From DASSKF01 sp035690725 (lineage in GTDB: Bacteria > Actinomycetota > Actinomycetes > Actinomycetales > Dermatophilaceae), in the NCBI GenBank assembly GCA_035690725.1, contig DASSKF010000133.1:1-61670 (forward strand): a DNA stretch of 61,670 bases, written 5' to 3'. Positions 9,930 through 17,569 of this stretch are shown here, one piece after another. Below the pieces are notes generated by a model. It did no database searches, was not told the DNA's origin, and saw only the letters and a list, made by a program, of their open reading frames with translations. A program made the translations under genes and the position numbers. Numbering within the stretch: position 1 is the first letter of the stretch; the number at the start of each line of letters is the position of its first letter.

Positions 9930-11084
9930 ATGCCAGACCAGACGAAGGGGCAGACCTCGAAGCCGGGCATCGGTGAGCAGCTGAAGTCGAGCGTCACCGA
10001 GGTGCCGATGGACATGCTGAAGCAGCAGCTCAGTGGGCTCAAGGACGCCGCGCTCGGACGCGTCGTCGGCCAGGCCAAGGGCTGGGTCGACGGAGCCACC
10101 GACAAGCTCAACGAGGTGGCCAGCGGCGAGCGCGACGTCGGCGGTGTGCTGGGCAGGTCCGCGAGCAAGGCCGGCCAGGAGGTCGCCGAGGGCGGTTCGC
10201 CGGCGAAGGGCGCCGCCAAGGGCGCGCTCTCGGGGATCAAGGACAAGGTCAAGCAGGCGATCCCCGGGATGGGCGGGGGCGGCGGCAGTGGTGGCGGCAA
10301 GGCCACCAAGGCCACGAACTTCGTCGACAGCATCGAGGTCGGCGTCCCGGTGCATGTCGCCTACAACCAGTGGACCACCTACGACCAGTGGCCGGACTTC
10401 ATGAAGAAGGTGGAGAACGCCAAGCAGGAGGATGACGAGCCGCAGGTCGACATGAAGGCCCAGGTCTTCTGGTCGCACCGCTCGTGGCAGTCCACCATCA
10501 AGGAACAGATCCCGGACCAGCTCATCGTGTGGCGGTCGACCGGCCAGAAGGGACACATCGACGGCAGTGTGAGCTTCCACGAGCTCGCGCCGCGCCTCAC
10601 CCGGATCCTGGTGACGCTCGAGTACTACCCGCAGGGCTTCATGGAGCGCACCGGCAACATCTGGCGTGCCCAGAATCGTCGGGCCCGGCTGGAGATGAAG
10701 CACTTCCGGCGCCACGTGATGATGAACACCATCCTCGACCCGGACGAGGTGGAAGGATGGCGCGGCGAGATCCACGACGAGGAGGTCACCAAGACCCACG
10801 AGGACGCGGTCGCCGAGGAGCAGGACCAGGACCAGGACAGCAGCCAGCAGGACCAGGACGACGAGGCCGAGGGCGGCGAGGACCGCACCGGCGAGGACCA
10901 GGACGACGAGGCCGAGTCCGAGGAGTCGGGGGACGAGCAGGAGCCCGACGAGGAGTCCAGCGACGAGCAGGAGCCCGACGAGGAGTCCAGCGACAAGGAG
11001 GAGGACACCTCCGACACCGGGGACGGACTCTCCGGTGAGGAACCGCCCGCCGAGGCCGACGAGACCGACCAAGGGCGCGAGTAG
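9930..11084 (+). CDS. SRPBCC-domain gas vesicle accessory protein with acidic tail
   Basis: A 384-aa protein in three parts. Residues about 1-125 are charged, helical and glycine-rich; about 128-275 form an SRPBCC (START-like, polyketide cyclase/dehydrase) domain with the typical VGVPVHVAYNQWTTYDQWPDF opening (21 residues in nature; first part cited only to locate it near residue 137). Residues 285-384 are a low-complexity acidic tail of D, E, Q and S. SRPBCC proteins are regular members of Streptomyces-type gvp clusters (GvpZ), with unknown biochemical role. The ATG is 7 nt after the previous stop. Confidence 0.8.
   Translation: MPDQTKGQTSKPGIGEQLKSSVTEVPMDMLKQQLSGLKDAALGRVVGQAKGWVDGATDKLNEVASGERDVGGVLGRSASKAGQEVAEGGSPAKGAAKGALSGIKDKVKQAIPGMGGGGGSGGGKATKATNFVDSIEVGVPVHVAYNQWTTYDQWPDFMKKVENAKQEDDEPQVDMKAQVFWSHRSWQSTIKEQIPDQLIVWRSTGQKGHIDGSVSFHELAPRLTRILVTLEYYPQGFMERTGNIWRAQNRRARLEMKHFRRHVMMNTILDPDEVEGWRGEIHDEEVTKTHEDAVAEEQDQDQDSSQQDQDDEAEGGEDRTGEDQDDEAESEESGDEQEPDEESSDEQEPDEESSDKEEDTSDTGDGLSGEEPPAEADETDQGRE
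10932..10991 (+). repeat. 30-bp perfect tandem repeat in SRPBCC tail
   Basis: Two identical 30-bp units (10932-10961 and 10962-10991) each encode DEQEPDEESS. A degenerate third unit begins at 10992. Recent in-frame duplication is likely. Confidence 0.9.
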
Positions 11085-11108
11085 CCCCCACGAGCGAAGG
11101 TGGATGAG

Positions 11109-11507
11109 ATGGCAACCATGGAAGGCCAACGCAGCAGCGGCTACCTGGACCGCCCGCGGTCCAGCAGCCTCGCCGACGTCGTGGAGCTGATCCTCGACAA
11201 GGGACTGGTCATCGACGCCTATGTCCGCGTGTCGTTGGTGGGGATCGAGATCCTCACCATCGATGCCCGGATCGTGGTGGCGAGCGTCGACACGTACCTG
11301 CGGTTCGCCGAGGCGACCAACCGGCTCGACCTCTACCAGCACGGCGGCGACGGCCTGACCGACTTGGTTGGGAAGGGGACCGAGAAGGGCGCAGAGGGCA
11401 AGGCATCAGGCGCCATCAAGGGCGTGAAGAAGGCGGTCGAGGGGAAGAAGGACGACGACGACGGCTCGCAGAAGTCGTCCTCGCGGCAGAAGCAGGAAGA
11501 GTCCTGA
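11109..11507 (+). CDS. gvpA: gas vesicle structural protein GvpA
   Basis: This 132-aa protein is the shell subunit candidate. The hydrophobic GvpA core runs from about residue 18 to 77 and contains LADVVELILDKGLVIDAYV and VSLVGIEILTIDARIVVAS. A 55-residue tail follows, rich in K, G, D and S, longer than in cyanobacterial GvpA but seen in actinobacteria. ATG 11109 is preferred over GTG 11100 because GAAGG (11096-11100) lies 8 nt upstream. It overlaps gvpF by the TGATG arrangement. Confidence 0.94.
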   Translation: MATMEGQRSSGYLDRPRSSSLADVVELILDKGLVIDAYVRVSLVGIEILTIDARIVVASVDTYLRFAEATNRLDLYQHGGDGLTDLVGKGTEKGAEGKASGAIKGVKKAVEGKKDDDDGSQKSSSRQKQEES

Positions 11508-12286
11508 TGCCGCAGACCGCCCCCTCGCCGTCGGAGGCGGCCGGCCTGCTGGTCCACGGCGTCGTCCCGGCAGAGACGACCCTGCCGGACACCGGCGACG
11601 ACGGTCCGCTCGCGGGTCACCCGTTGTCGCTGGTGCGGCACGGCCGGGTCGCGGTGGTGGTCGAGCCGGTGGAGCCGGAACGCACCTTCCGGGCGCGGGA
11701 GGACCTCCTCGCGCACAGCGAGATGCTCAACGCCCTCGCGGCAGCGGGACCCGTCGTGCCGATCGCGTTCGGCTCGATCCTGCGCGACGAGGCGGCGGTG
11801 CGAGCCGAGCTGGTCGAGCCCCACGAGGAGGACCTCGCCGACCGGTTGGCGGGCCTCTCGGGGCGAGCCCAGTTCACCCTGCGGGCGCGGTACATCCAGG
11901 ACCAGGTCCTCACCGAGGTCGTCACCGAGGAGCCGGAGATCGCCCGGCTGCGCGAGCAGACCCGGGACCAGCCCGAGGAGGCCAGCCACGGGGCGCGCGT
12001 GCGGTTGGGCGAACTGGTGGGGCAGGCGGTGGCGACGCGGCGGCAGCGGGACCTCCAGATGCTGCTGGAGCTCCTGGCGCCCGTGGCCGACGACCACCAG
12101 GTCACGGAGGGCACCGGTCTGGACGACCTCGCCGACGTGTCGTTCCTGCTGGCCGCCGACCGCCGGGCGGAGTTCGAGGAACGTGCCGAGGAGCTCGCGC
12201 AACGGTGGAGCGAGCGAGCGAGGCTGAAGCTGTTGGGGCCGCTCGCGCCCTACGACTTCGTCGGTGAGCTCGACCGGCTGGGGTAG
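11507..12286 (+). CDS. gvpF: gas vesicle protein GvpF
   Basis: A 259-aa GvpF/GvpL-family protein. Members are needed for vesicle assembly; GvpF of cyanobacteria lies on the inner gas-facing surface. The two-part fold can be traced by the N-terminal ferredoxin-like half (VVPAETTLPD to VVVEPVE) and the conserved segment HSEMLNALAAAGPVVPIAFG near residues 72-91. The ATG overlaps the gvpA stop. It directly follows gvpA, as in Streptomyces clusters, which is why it is named F rather than L. Confidence 0.9.
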   Translation: MPQTAPSPSEAAGLLVHGVVPAETTLPDTGDDGPLAGHPLSLVRHGRVAVVVEPVEPERTFRAREDLLAHSEMLNALAAAGPVVPIAFGSILRDEAAVRAELVEPHEEDLADRLAGLSGRAQFTLRARYIQDQVLTEVVTEEPEIARLREQTRDQPEEASHGARVRLGELVGQAVATRRQRDLQMLLELLAPVADDHQVTEGTGLDDLADVSFLLAADRRAEFEERAEELAQRWSERARLKLLGPLAPYDFVGELDRLG

Positions 12287-12290
12287 CACC

Positions 12291-12542
12291 ATGGGACTCT
12301 TCACGGGACTGCTGACGCTGCCGATCGCGCCGGTCCGAGGGGTCATCGCCATCGCCGAGGTGATCCAGCGAGAGGCCGAGGCGCAGTGGAACAGCCCCGC
12401 TGCCATCCGCCGGGAGCTCGAAGAGGTGGCAGAGTTGCGTGAGCGAGGACTGATCGAGGAGGACGAGGCCGCCGAGCGCGAGGACACGCTGATCCGCCGC
12501 CTGATCGAGGCGCGCAGCGCTCCGAGGAACGAGGAGGTGTGA
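12291..12542 (+). CDS. gvpG: gas vesicle protein GvpG
   Basis: An 83-aa, highly charged helical protein; the N terminus MGLFTGLLTLPIAPVRG and the repeated E/R helix after it are diagnostic. GvpG is an assembly factor that works with GvpF and GvpL. The ATG begins 4 nt after the gvpF stop. Confidence 0.92.
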   Translation: MGLFTGLLTLPIAPVRGVIAIAEVIQREAEAQWNSPAAIRRELEEVAELRERGLIEEDEAAEREDTLIRRLIEARSAPRNEEV

Positions 12543-12545
12543 GTC

Positions 12546-12977
12546 GTGGCAGACCAGCACGCATCCGATGACGACGACCAGACGCAGGACCAGGACAACC
12601 GAGAGCAGGACGACCAGGATCAGGACTCCCCGGACCGGGACCGGGACGATCAGGACCAGGGCCAGGACGCGCAGGAGCAGGGGCAGCGGTCCTCCGGATC
12701 GGATCGTCGGCCTGATCGGCGCGTGTCGCTGACCTCCGTGGCCGAGCACGCCCTCACCCGCCTCACGACACTCACCGGTCGCGAGCCGGAGGGGGTCACC
12801 TCCATCGAGCCCATCGACGAGGGCTGGAAGGTCTCGATCGAGGTGATCGAGTCGCGCCGGATCCCGGACTCCTCCGACATCCTGGGCCTGTACGAGGTCG
12901 AGCTGGACGAGTCGGGGCGGATGACCGGCTATCGGCGCGTCCGGCGCTACGCACGCGGCCGAACCGGCGACGACTGA
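12546..12977 (+). CDS. gvpO: gas vesicle protein GvpO
   Basis: A 143-aa protein whose conserved GvpO domain lies in about residues 62-138, ending with YEVELDESGRMTGYRRVRRY. In front of it is an odd 58-residue leader made almost only of D, Q, E, R and S with runs of DQDQD. AGGAGG (12532-12537) sits 8 nt before the GTG. GvpO stands first in Streptomyces clusters but is internal here, between gvpG and gvpJ. Confidence 0.9.
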   Translation: MADQHASDDDDQTQDQDNREQDDQDQDSPDRDRDDQDQGQDAQEQGQRSSGSDRRPDRRVSLTSVAEHALTRLTTLTGREPEGVTSIEPIDEGWKVSIEVIESRRIPDSSDILGLYEVELDESGRMTGYRRVRRYARGRTGDD

Positions 12978-12988
12978 GGACGGGGCTG

Positions 12989-13339
12989 ATGACCGACTCA
13001 TCCCTACCGGAGCCGGCCCCGCCCCGGCCCGGCGCTGCCTACGGCGGAAGTACCCGGCCGCAGCCGACCAACCTGGCGGACCTGCTCGAGCGGGTCCTCG
13101 ACAAGGGCGTCGTGATCGCGGGGGACATCCGCGTGAACCTGCTCGACATCGAGCTGCTGACGGTCAAGATCCGCCTGCTGCTCGTGTCGGTCGACAAGGC
13201 CAAGGAGATGGGCATCGACTGGTGGGAGACCGACCCGATGTTCAGCAGCCGCGCCTACCACGACGAGCTCGCCACGGAGAACCAGCGCCTACGCGAGCGG
13301 CTGGACGAGCTGGAGGCCGGGGAGTCCGGACGTGGGTGA
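12989..13339 (+). CDS. gvpJ: gas vesicle protein GvpJ (GvpA-like)
   Basis: A 116-aa GvpA-family minor protein. The core (about residues 27-80) has NLADLLERVLDKGVVIAGD and DIELLTVKIRLLLVSVDKA, then a WW-containing segment and a C-terminal coiled coil. GvpJ proteins are thought to help nucleate or cap the conical ends. Its stop overlaps the gvpL GTG by 8 bp. Confidence 0.9.
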   Translation: MTDSSLPEPAPPRPGAAYGGSTRPQPTNLADLLERVLDKGVVIAGDIRVNLLDIELLTVKIRLLLVSVDKAKEMGIDWWETDPMFSSRAYHDELATENQRLRERLDELEAGESGRG

Positions 13340-14105
13340 GCGCGGTGTCTACCTGTATGCCGTGGGGCTGGCCGCCGCTCCTCCTCCGCTGGACGACGTG
13401 GTCGGGCTGGCCGACGAGCCGGTGTATGCCGTCACGCACGGCGCGCTGGTCGCCGCCGTGAGTGCCGTGAGCCTGGCCGAGTTCGGCGAGGAGGCCCTCC
13501 GGCGCAACCTGGAGGACCTGGACTGGTTGGCCGGTGTCGCCCGCCGGCACGACTCGGTGGTCCAGCAGCTCGCGCACGAGGCCACCGTCGCGCCCTCCCG
13601 GTTGGCGACCATCTTCTTCGACGACCGGGCCGTGCAGCGGCGCCTCGAGCAGGACGCGAGCGCGCTCGCCGAGGCCCTGCGACGCATCGACGGACGCCAC
13701 GAGTGGAGCGTGAAGGCCTACTCCCCGGCAGCCTCCTCCACCGATCCGGCACAGGCAGGCGAGGCGTCCGGCAGCGAGGAGACGGGCACGGCATACCTGC
13801 AGCGTCGGCGACGGGAGCGGACGCAGCAGGAGCAGGACGCCCGCTCCGCGTCCGTCGCGGCGGAGGCCCTGCACGAGGGTGTCGGCCGGCAGACGGCCGC
13901 CAGCCGCCGGCTGCCGCCGCAGGACCCGCGGCTGAGCGGCCATGACGGGCAGATGGTGCTGAACGGTGCCTACCTGGTCGACGACGCCCGCGCGTCCGAG
14001 TTCCGGGACATCGTCGGGGGACTGGCCGCGGACCACCCAGGGCTGCGCATCGAGGTGCAGGGGCCGTGGCCGCCGTACTCGTTCGCCACGCTGGAGGCCG
14101 GCTGA
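13332..14105 (+). CDS. gvpL: gas vesicle protein GvpL (second GvpF/GvpL family)
   Basis: A 257-aa paralogue of GvpF. The family is recognised by GVYLYAVGLA at the N terminus, the central helix with DWLAGVARRHDSVVQQLA (about 59-76) and the C-terminal LRIEVQGPWPPYSFA. It is called L because it follows gvpJ and precedes gvpS and gvpK. The GTG start lies inside the end of gvpJ and its own stop overlaps the gvpS ATG. Confidence 0.9.
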   Translation: MGERGVYLYAVGLAAAPPPLDDVVGLADEPVYAVTHGALVAAVSAVSLAEFGEEALRRNLEDLDWLAGVARRHDSVVQQLAHEATVAPSRLATIFFDDRAVQRRLEQDASALAEALRRIDGRHEWSVKAYSPAASSTDPAQAGEASGSEETGTAYLQRRRRERTQQEQDARSASVAAEALHEGVGRQTAASRRLPPQDPRLSGHDGQMVLNGAYLVDDARASEFRDIVGGLAADHPGLRIEVQGPWPPYSFATLEAG

Positions 14106-14317
14106 TGGACCCCGTGCAGACCGCGGTGGCGCAGGCGGCCGAGCACCGGCCGACAGAGCCGATCGCGCTCGTGGACCTGCTGGACCGGCTGCTCGGCGTC
14201 GGGGTCGTGCTCACCGGCGACGTCACCATCTCGATCGCCGGCATCGACTTGGTCGAAGTCCGGCTGGCGGCGATCATCTCCTCCATCCGGCCCGAGCTGT
14301 TGCGGGGAGGGCGCTGA
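14105..14317 (+). CDS. gvpS: gas vesicle protein GvpS (short GvpA-like)
   Basis: A 70-aa, third GvpA-like protein with the core LVDLLDRLLGVGVVLTGDV and VEVRLAAIISSI and almost nothing else. Proteins of this type are called GvpS in Streptomyces. ATG 14105 overlaps the gvpL stop (TGATG) and its own stop overlaps the gvpK ATG in the same way. Confidence 0.87.
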   Translation: MDPVQTAVAQAAEHRPTEPIALVDLLDRLLGVGVVLTGDVTISIAGIDLVEVRLAAIISSIRPELLRGGR

Positions 14318-14604
14318 TGGACCACCGCGCCCTGCCCGAACGACTGGAGACCGACAAGGACTCGGTCGAGCGGGACCTGCTGAAGCTCGTGCTCACCATC
14401 GTCGAGCTCGTCCGGCAGCTGATGGAGCGGCAGGCCCTGCGCCGGGTGGACCTCGGTGACCTCACCGACGAGCAGGTCGAGGAGCTGGGAACGGCCCTGA
14501 TGCGGCTGGAAGGGGCGATGACCCGGCTGCGGGAGCAGTTCGACCTGAGCCCCGAGGACCTGGACCTCGACCTCGGCCCGCTCGGAACCCTGCTCGGCGA
14601 GTGA
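14317..14604 (+). CDS. gvpK: gas vesicle protein GvpK
   Basis: A 95-aa GvpK protein, recognised by LKLVLTIVELVRQLMERQA and LTDEQVEELGTALMRLE. GvpK is an essential assembly protein in other organisms. It closes the operon; the next gene converges on it from the other strand 19 nt away. No gvpN ATPase or gvpC is present anywhere in the window. Confidence 0.93.
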   Translation: MDHRALPERLETDKDSVERDLLKLVLTIVELVRQLMERQALRRVDLGDLTDEQVEELGTALMRLEGAMTRLREQFDLSPEDLDLDLGPLGTLLGE

Positions 14605-14623
14605 CGATCCCACCGCCCCGGCG

Positions 14624-15055
14624 TCAGCGCCACGGGTCCCCGGCAGCGCGCACGTATGTCCGCCAGACGTAGGGCCACGGGGTGACCGCGAGGATGACGA
14701 CGACCAGGGAGCAGTTGACCATGATGTCGGTCATGACCGGGCCGAGGTCGCCGGAGACGGCCGTCGGCACGGCGACCAGCCCGAGCCACAGCAGCTTCCA
14801 GGCCGACTCGAAGAGCAGCACGGGCAACAGCTTCACGGGGTGGCGTACGCCGAGGAAGGCCAGCAGCGACATGGCCGTGAGCAGGCACAGCGTGACGCCT
14901 TCGTAGACCGGCAGGTCGCGGGCCTGCGGGAGGAGCGGCCACTTCACCAGGACGAGGCCGACACCCATGAGCAGGTAGCCGGCGCGCATCAGGTGGAGCC
15001 GGGGCACCGACAGCTGGGTGCGGGGCGTGGGTGGCGCGAAGGTGCTGAGAGACAT
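14624..15055 (-). CDS. membrane protein of unknown function
   Basis: A 143-aa protein with about four predicted membrane helices starting near residues 22, 52, 75 and 105. ATG 15055 is chosen because a GGAGGAG precedes it; the same frame stays open further upstream only over the next gene. I do not recognise the family. It ends a three-gene run of membrane proteins read leftward from 16681. Confidence 0.7.
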   Translation of the reverse strand: MSLSTFAPPTPRTQLSVPRLHLMRAGYLLMGVGLVLVKWPLLPQARDLPVYEGVTLCLLTAMSLLAFLGVRHPVKLLPVLLFESAWKLLWLGLVAVPTAVSGDLGPVMTDIMVNCSLVVVILAVTPWPYVWRTYVRAAGDPWR

Positions 15056-15086
15056 GGCTCCTCCAGTGCGGGGCGGTCGTCGCGGA

Positions 15087-15875
15087 TCAGGCGACCGGGA
15101 GGGCGGCCTGAGCGGTCGGCGTGGGGGACTGATGGGAGGCGTTCGGGACCGGCCGGAAGCCCTTGACGACCAGCCAGACGCCGAGGGAGAGCTCGAACAC
15201 GGCGACGGGGAGGGCGGCGAGCGCGGCGACCGACGACACCTGCGCGTAGGCACCGAAGAAGATCGCCACGTCCGACGCGAGCAGCAGGGGCGCTCCCACG
15301 AAGGCGATCACGGGCAGGACCCGGGGGACGAGCCGGGACCGGTAGAGCACGTAACCGAGGAACAGGTCGTTGGCCACCGGCATGAGGCTCTGCGAGAGGA
15401 GGAACGTCCAGTTGTACCCGGCGACGAGGGTGTGGCCGGTGGTCACGATGGTGGCCGCTCCGACGCCGGTCCCGGTGACCTCGTCACGCAGGCTGAGGAT
15501 CGTGAGCATGCTGGTGACGCCGACGAAGATGAGGCTGGCCTCCAGGACTCGGGCGGTGACGAACCCCAGCGCGGCAATCTGGCTGACCCGCTTGGCCACC
15601 GGGTACAGCACCACGGCGGTGCCGATGCCGGCCAGGCCCACGACGACCTCGGACAGGCACCCCCACAGGACGCCGGTGTCGGTGCCTGCGCCCAGAACGA
15701 AGGTGCCGACGTCGTTCTTCACGGGCCGGTACAGCGCGAGGGTGGGGATGGACACGAACGTGATCAGGTACAGCACGCCCGCGGTCAGCGAGATCCGCCG
15801 CATCGGGTCCATCCGGGGCGCGGAGCTGGGCGGCTCGGTGGCGGCGGCTCGGGTGTCGTGCGTCTTGGTGGACAT
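15087..15875 (-). CDS. DUF4386 family membrane protein
   Basis: A 262-aa protein with about six membrane helices; the opening RRISLTAGVLYLITFVSIP and the pattern of six hydrophobic blocks are typical for DUF4386, whose function is unknown. The ATG is 89 nt after the DUF4389 stop and the orphan membrane gene starts 31 nt after its end, so the three genes probably share a transcript. Confidence 0.8.
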   Translation of the reverse strand: MSTKTHDTRAAATEPPSSAPRMDPMRRISLTAGVLYLITFVSIPTLALYRPVKNDVGTFVLGAGTDTGVLWGCLSEVVVGLAGIGTAVVLYPVAKRVSQIAALGFVTARVLEASLIFVGVTSMLTILSLRDEVTGTGVGAATIVTTGHTLVAGYNWTFLLSQSLMPVANDLFLGYVLYRSRLVPRVLPVIAFVGAPLLLASDVAIFFGAYAQVSSVAALAALPVAVFELSLGVWLVVKGFRPVPNASHQSPTPTAQAALPVA

Positions 15876-15964
15876 GGGTGCTCCCGTGGTGGACAGGGTG
15901 GACCAGGCGTGGCTGTCGGACCAGGCGTGGCGGGTGGAGAGGCTGGCGGGCGCCCGGGGAGGGG

Positions 15965-16681
15965 TCAGCCCGCGGGGAGCGGCTGCGGCTCGATCCCGGC
16001 CGGGGCCTCCCCGGTGGGAGGCTCGTGGTCACCCATGTCGAGGCGGAACGGCGGGTACTGGTCGGTCATGAGCGCGGCGTAGGCGTTGACCCGGAAGACC
16101 CAGCGGTTCATGCCCATCACGAGGTCGTAGAGGCCGCGCGGGTAGCGTCCGGCGAAGAGCAGGACCAAGCCGGCGATGCAGACCAGCAGCCCGATGAGCC
16201 CGCCGCCGTAGGCCCAGGCGTCGCCGTCCCTGGCCTGGTCGTAGCCGGCGAACGCACCTCCGGTGAAGACGCCGATGACCAGGTAGTGCGGCAGCGCGAG
16301 CAGCCACCACTTCACGAGCACGAGCCCCCGCGAGAGCGACGGTGGGCGCTCCACGGACAGCCGTGCCGGGTAGGTGGGGTCGTCGGCGAGGGTGAACGGT
16401 GGGTAGCGGTCGGTGCCGAGCGCGCTGTACGAGTAGTAGCTGACCCGCCAGGTCCAGCGCAGCACACCGACGTTGAAGTCGAAGATCGCAGCCGGGTAGT
16501 GACCGGTCACGAGGATCGCGAAGAACGCGACCACCGTGAGCACGAGGAACGCGATCCACAGGAAGACGAGCACGATCGCGTGGGGGATCAGCAACAGCCA
16601 CTTCACGAGCCACAGCCAACGGCTCAGGTGCGGTGCCAGGTCGCCCTCGAGGGCCAACGGGTAAGGGTTCTGTCGTTCCAT
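15965..16681 (-). CDS. DUF4389 family membrane protein with two repeats
   Basis: A 238-aa protein made of two similar DUF4389 units: about residues 3-95 and 105-215. Each unit has two helices and ends in a YPPF motif (DRYPPF and DQYPPF). Function is unknown. ATG 16681 is supported by GGAG 9 nt upstream; an in-frame codon further out would run through the promoter region. It is the first gene of the leftward run and faces the winged-helix gene at 16825. Confidence 0.82.
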   Translation of the reverse strand: MERQNPYPLALEGDLAPHLSRWLWLVKWLLLIPHAIVLVFLWIAFLVLTVVAFFAILVTGHYPAAIFDFNVGVLRWTWRVSYYSYSALGTDRYPPFTLADDPTYPARLSVERPPSLSRGLVLVKWWLLALPHYLVIGVFTGGAFAGYDQARDGDAWAYGGGLIGLLVCIAGLVLLFAGRYPRGLYDLVMGMNRWVFRVNAYAALMTDQYPPFRLDMGDHEPPTGEAPAGIEPQPLPAG

Positions 16682-16776
16682 GAGCCCGACTCCTTCGGGA
16701 TGGATCGGTGCGCGACTCGCTGTGGTCGTGGTCGTTCGCCTGCTGATCCGGTCCAGACCGTATTGCGACCGCCCTA

Positions 16777-16798
16777 GACATGTCAAGCGGAACATGTC
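16777..16798. promoter_or_regulatory. paired ACATGTC sites, operator candidate
   Basis: ACATGTC occurs at 16778-16784 and again at 16792-16798, a 14-bp step, with the first copy part of the palindrome GACATGTC. The pair lies between the divergent DUF4389 gene and the regulator gene, and ends 13 nt before the regulator -10 box, a usual place for autorepression. Confidence 0.55.
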
Positions 16799-16811
16799 GT
16801 TTCATGCAGGC

Positions 16812-16817
16812 TAAAGT
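16812..16817 (+). promoter_or_regulatory. -10 box (TAAAGT) of the regulator gene
   Basis: TAAAGT ends 7 nt before ATG 16825, pointing to a leaderless transcript. It favours this ATG over the one at 16804, which would lie upstream of the predicted transcript start. Confidence 0.6.
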
Positions 16818-16824
16818 AGGCAGC

Positions 16825-17187
16825 ATGGCCGAGTGGGGATTCCTGACCAACCACATGCACGTCCTCTACTGCGTCGCGCAGCGCCCCGGCATCCGGATCG
16901 TCGAGATCGCCGACTGCGTCGGGGTCCGCGAACGGGCCGCACACCGGCTCGTGACCGAGCTCGTGGAGGGCGGCTACCTGACCCGTCGGCGAGTGGGGAG
17001 CCGCAACTTCTACCAGCTGCACCCGACGCTCCCGCTCCGGCGGGAAGGGCTGGACGAGGTCGCGGTGGGCGAGATCCTCGAGGTGCTGCTCGCGCCGACC
17101 GCAGGCACTGGCATCGAGACAGCGCCCGGCCCGCTCGACGGCGAGGGCGCCCACGCCGACGCGGAGCGACTACCCTCGCGCGAGTGA
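16825..17187 (+). CDS. winged-helix transcriptional regulator (MarR-like fold)
   Basis: A 120-aa protein with a single winged-helix domain in about residues 8-70: IRIVEIADCVGVRERAAHRL is the helix-turn-helix and LTRRRVGSRNFYQL the wing. The last 40 residues show no known effector domain. It is transcribed away from the three membrane-protein genes and the ACATGTC pair lies between, so it probably controls them and itself. Its TGA overlaps the next start (GTGA). Confidence 0.75.
   Translation: MAEWGFLTNHMHVLYCVAQRPGIRIVEIADCVGVRERAAHRLVTELVEGGYLTRRRVGSRNFYQLHPTLPLRREGLDEVAVGEILEVLLAPTAGTGIETAPGPLDGEGAHADAERLPSRE
17171..17176 (+). promoter_or_regulatory. -10 box (TACCCT) of the DUF2200 gene
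   Basis: TACCCT ends 7 nt before GTG 17184 and lies in the last codons of the upstream regulator gene. It suggests independent leaderless expression. Confidence 0.5.
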
Positions 17188-17534
17188 GCAGAGTCTTCAC
17201 GACGAGCGTCGCGTCCGTCTACCCGCACTACCTCAGGAAGGTCGAGAAGAAGGGGCGCACGAAGGCGGAGCTCGACGAGGTGATCCGGTGGCTGACCGGT
17301 TTCGACGAGCCGGTCCTGAACAGCCACCTGGAGACCGGCACCACCTTCGAGGACTTCTTCGCCGCCGCCTCGCTCAACCCGAGCGCATCGTTGATCACCG
17401 GCTCGGTGTGTGGCGTGCGCGTGGAGGACGTCGAGGACCCGCTGATGCAGAAGATCCGCTACCTCGACAAGCTGGTGGACGAGCTGGCCAAGGGCAAGTC
17501 GATGGACAAGGTCCTCCGGACGTCCGCGCGCTGA
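17184..17534 (+). CDS. DUF2200 family protein
   Basis: A 116-aa soluble protein that fits the DUF2200 family throughout: RVFTTSVASVYPHYLRKVEK at the start and IRYLDKLVDELAKGKSMDKV at the end. Members are usually 110-120 aa; function is unknown. The start overlaps the upstream stop, yet a separate -10 box is present. Confidence 0.85.
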   Translation: MSRVFTTSVASVYPHYLRKVEKKGRTKAELDEVIRWLTGFDEPVLNSHLETGTTFEDFFAAASLNPSASLITGSVCGVRVEDVEDPLMQKIRYLDKLVDELAKGKSMDKVLRTSAR

Positions 17535-17544
17535 TGGGATCACC

Positions 17545-17569
17545 GGCGGCGTCGTGAGCCGACGCCGCC
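17545..17569. terminator. bidirectional terminator between DUF2200 and VOC genes
   Basis: GGCGGCGTC (17545-17553) and its perfect complement (17561-17569) enclose a 7-nt loop. The two genes converge here, so it can serve both strands; it touches the VOC stop codon. Confidence 0.7.

Noticed and set aside
9276..11342. 688-codon minus-strand frame under the gas vesicle genes
   Set aside because: Shadow of the acidic-tail codons; the L/V-rich product is the reverse of D/E/Q codons.
9231..14604. search for gvpN, gvpC or a gvp-specific regulator
   Set aside because: No AAA ATPase, GvpC-type repeats or regulator gene are present in or next to the cluster.
15900..15930. 13-bp direct repeat GGACCAGGCGTGG
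   Set aside because: Two adjacent copies only, between two genes of one operon, with no promoter or structure; regarded as chance or trivial slippage.
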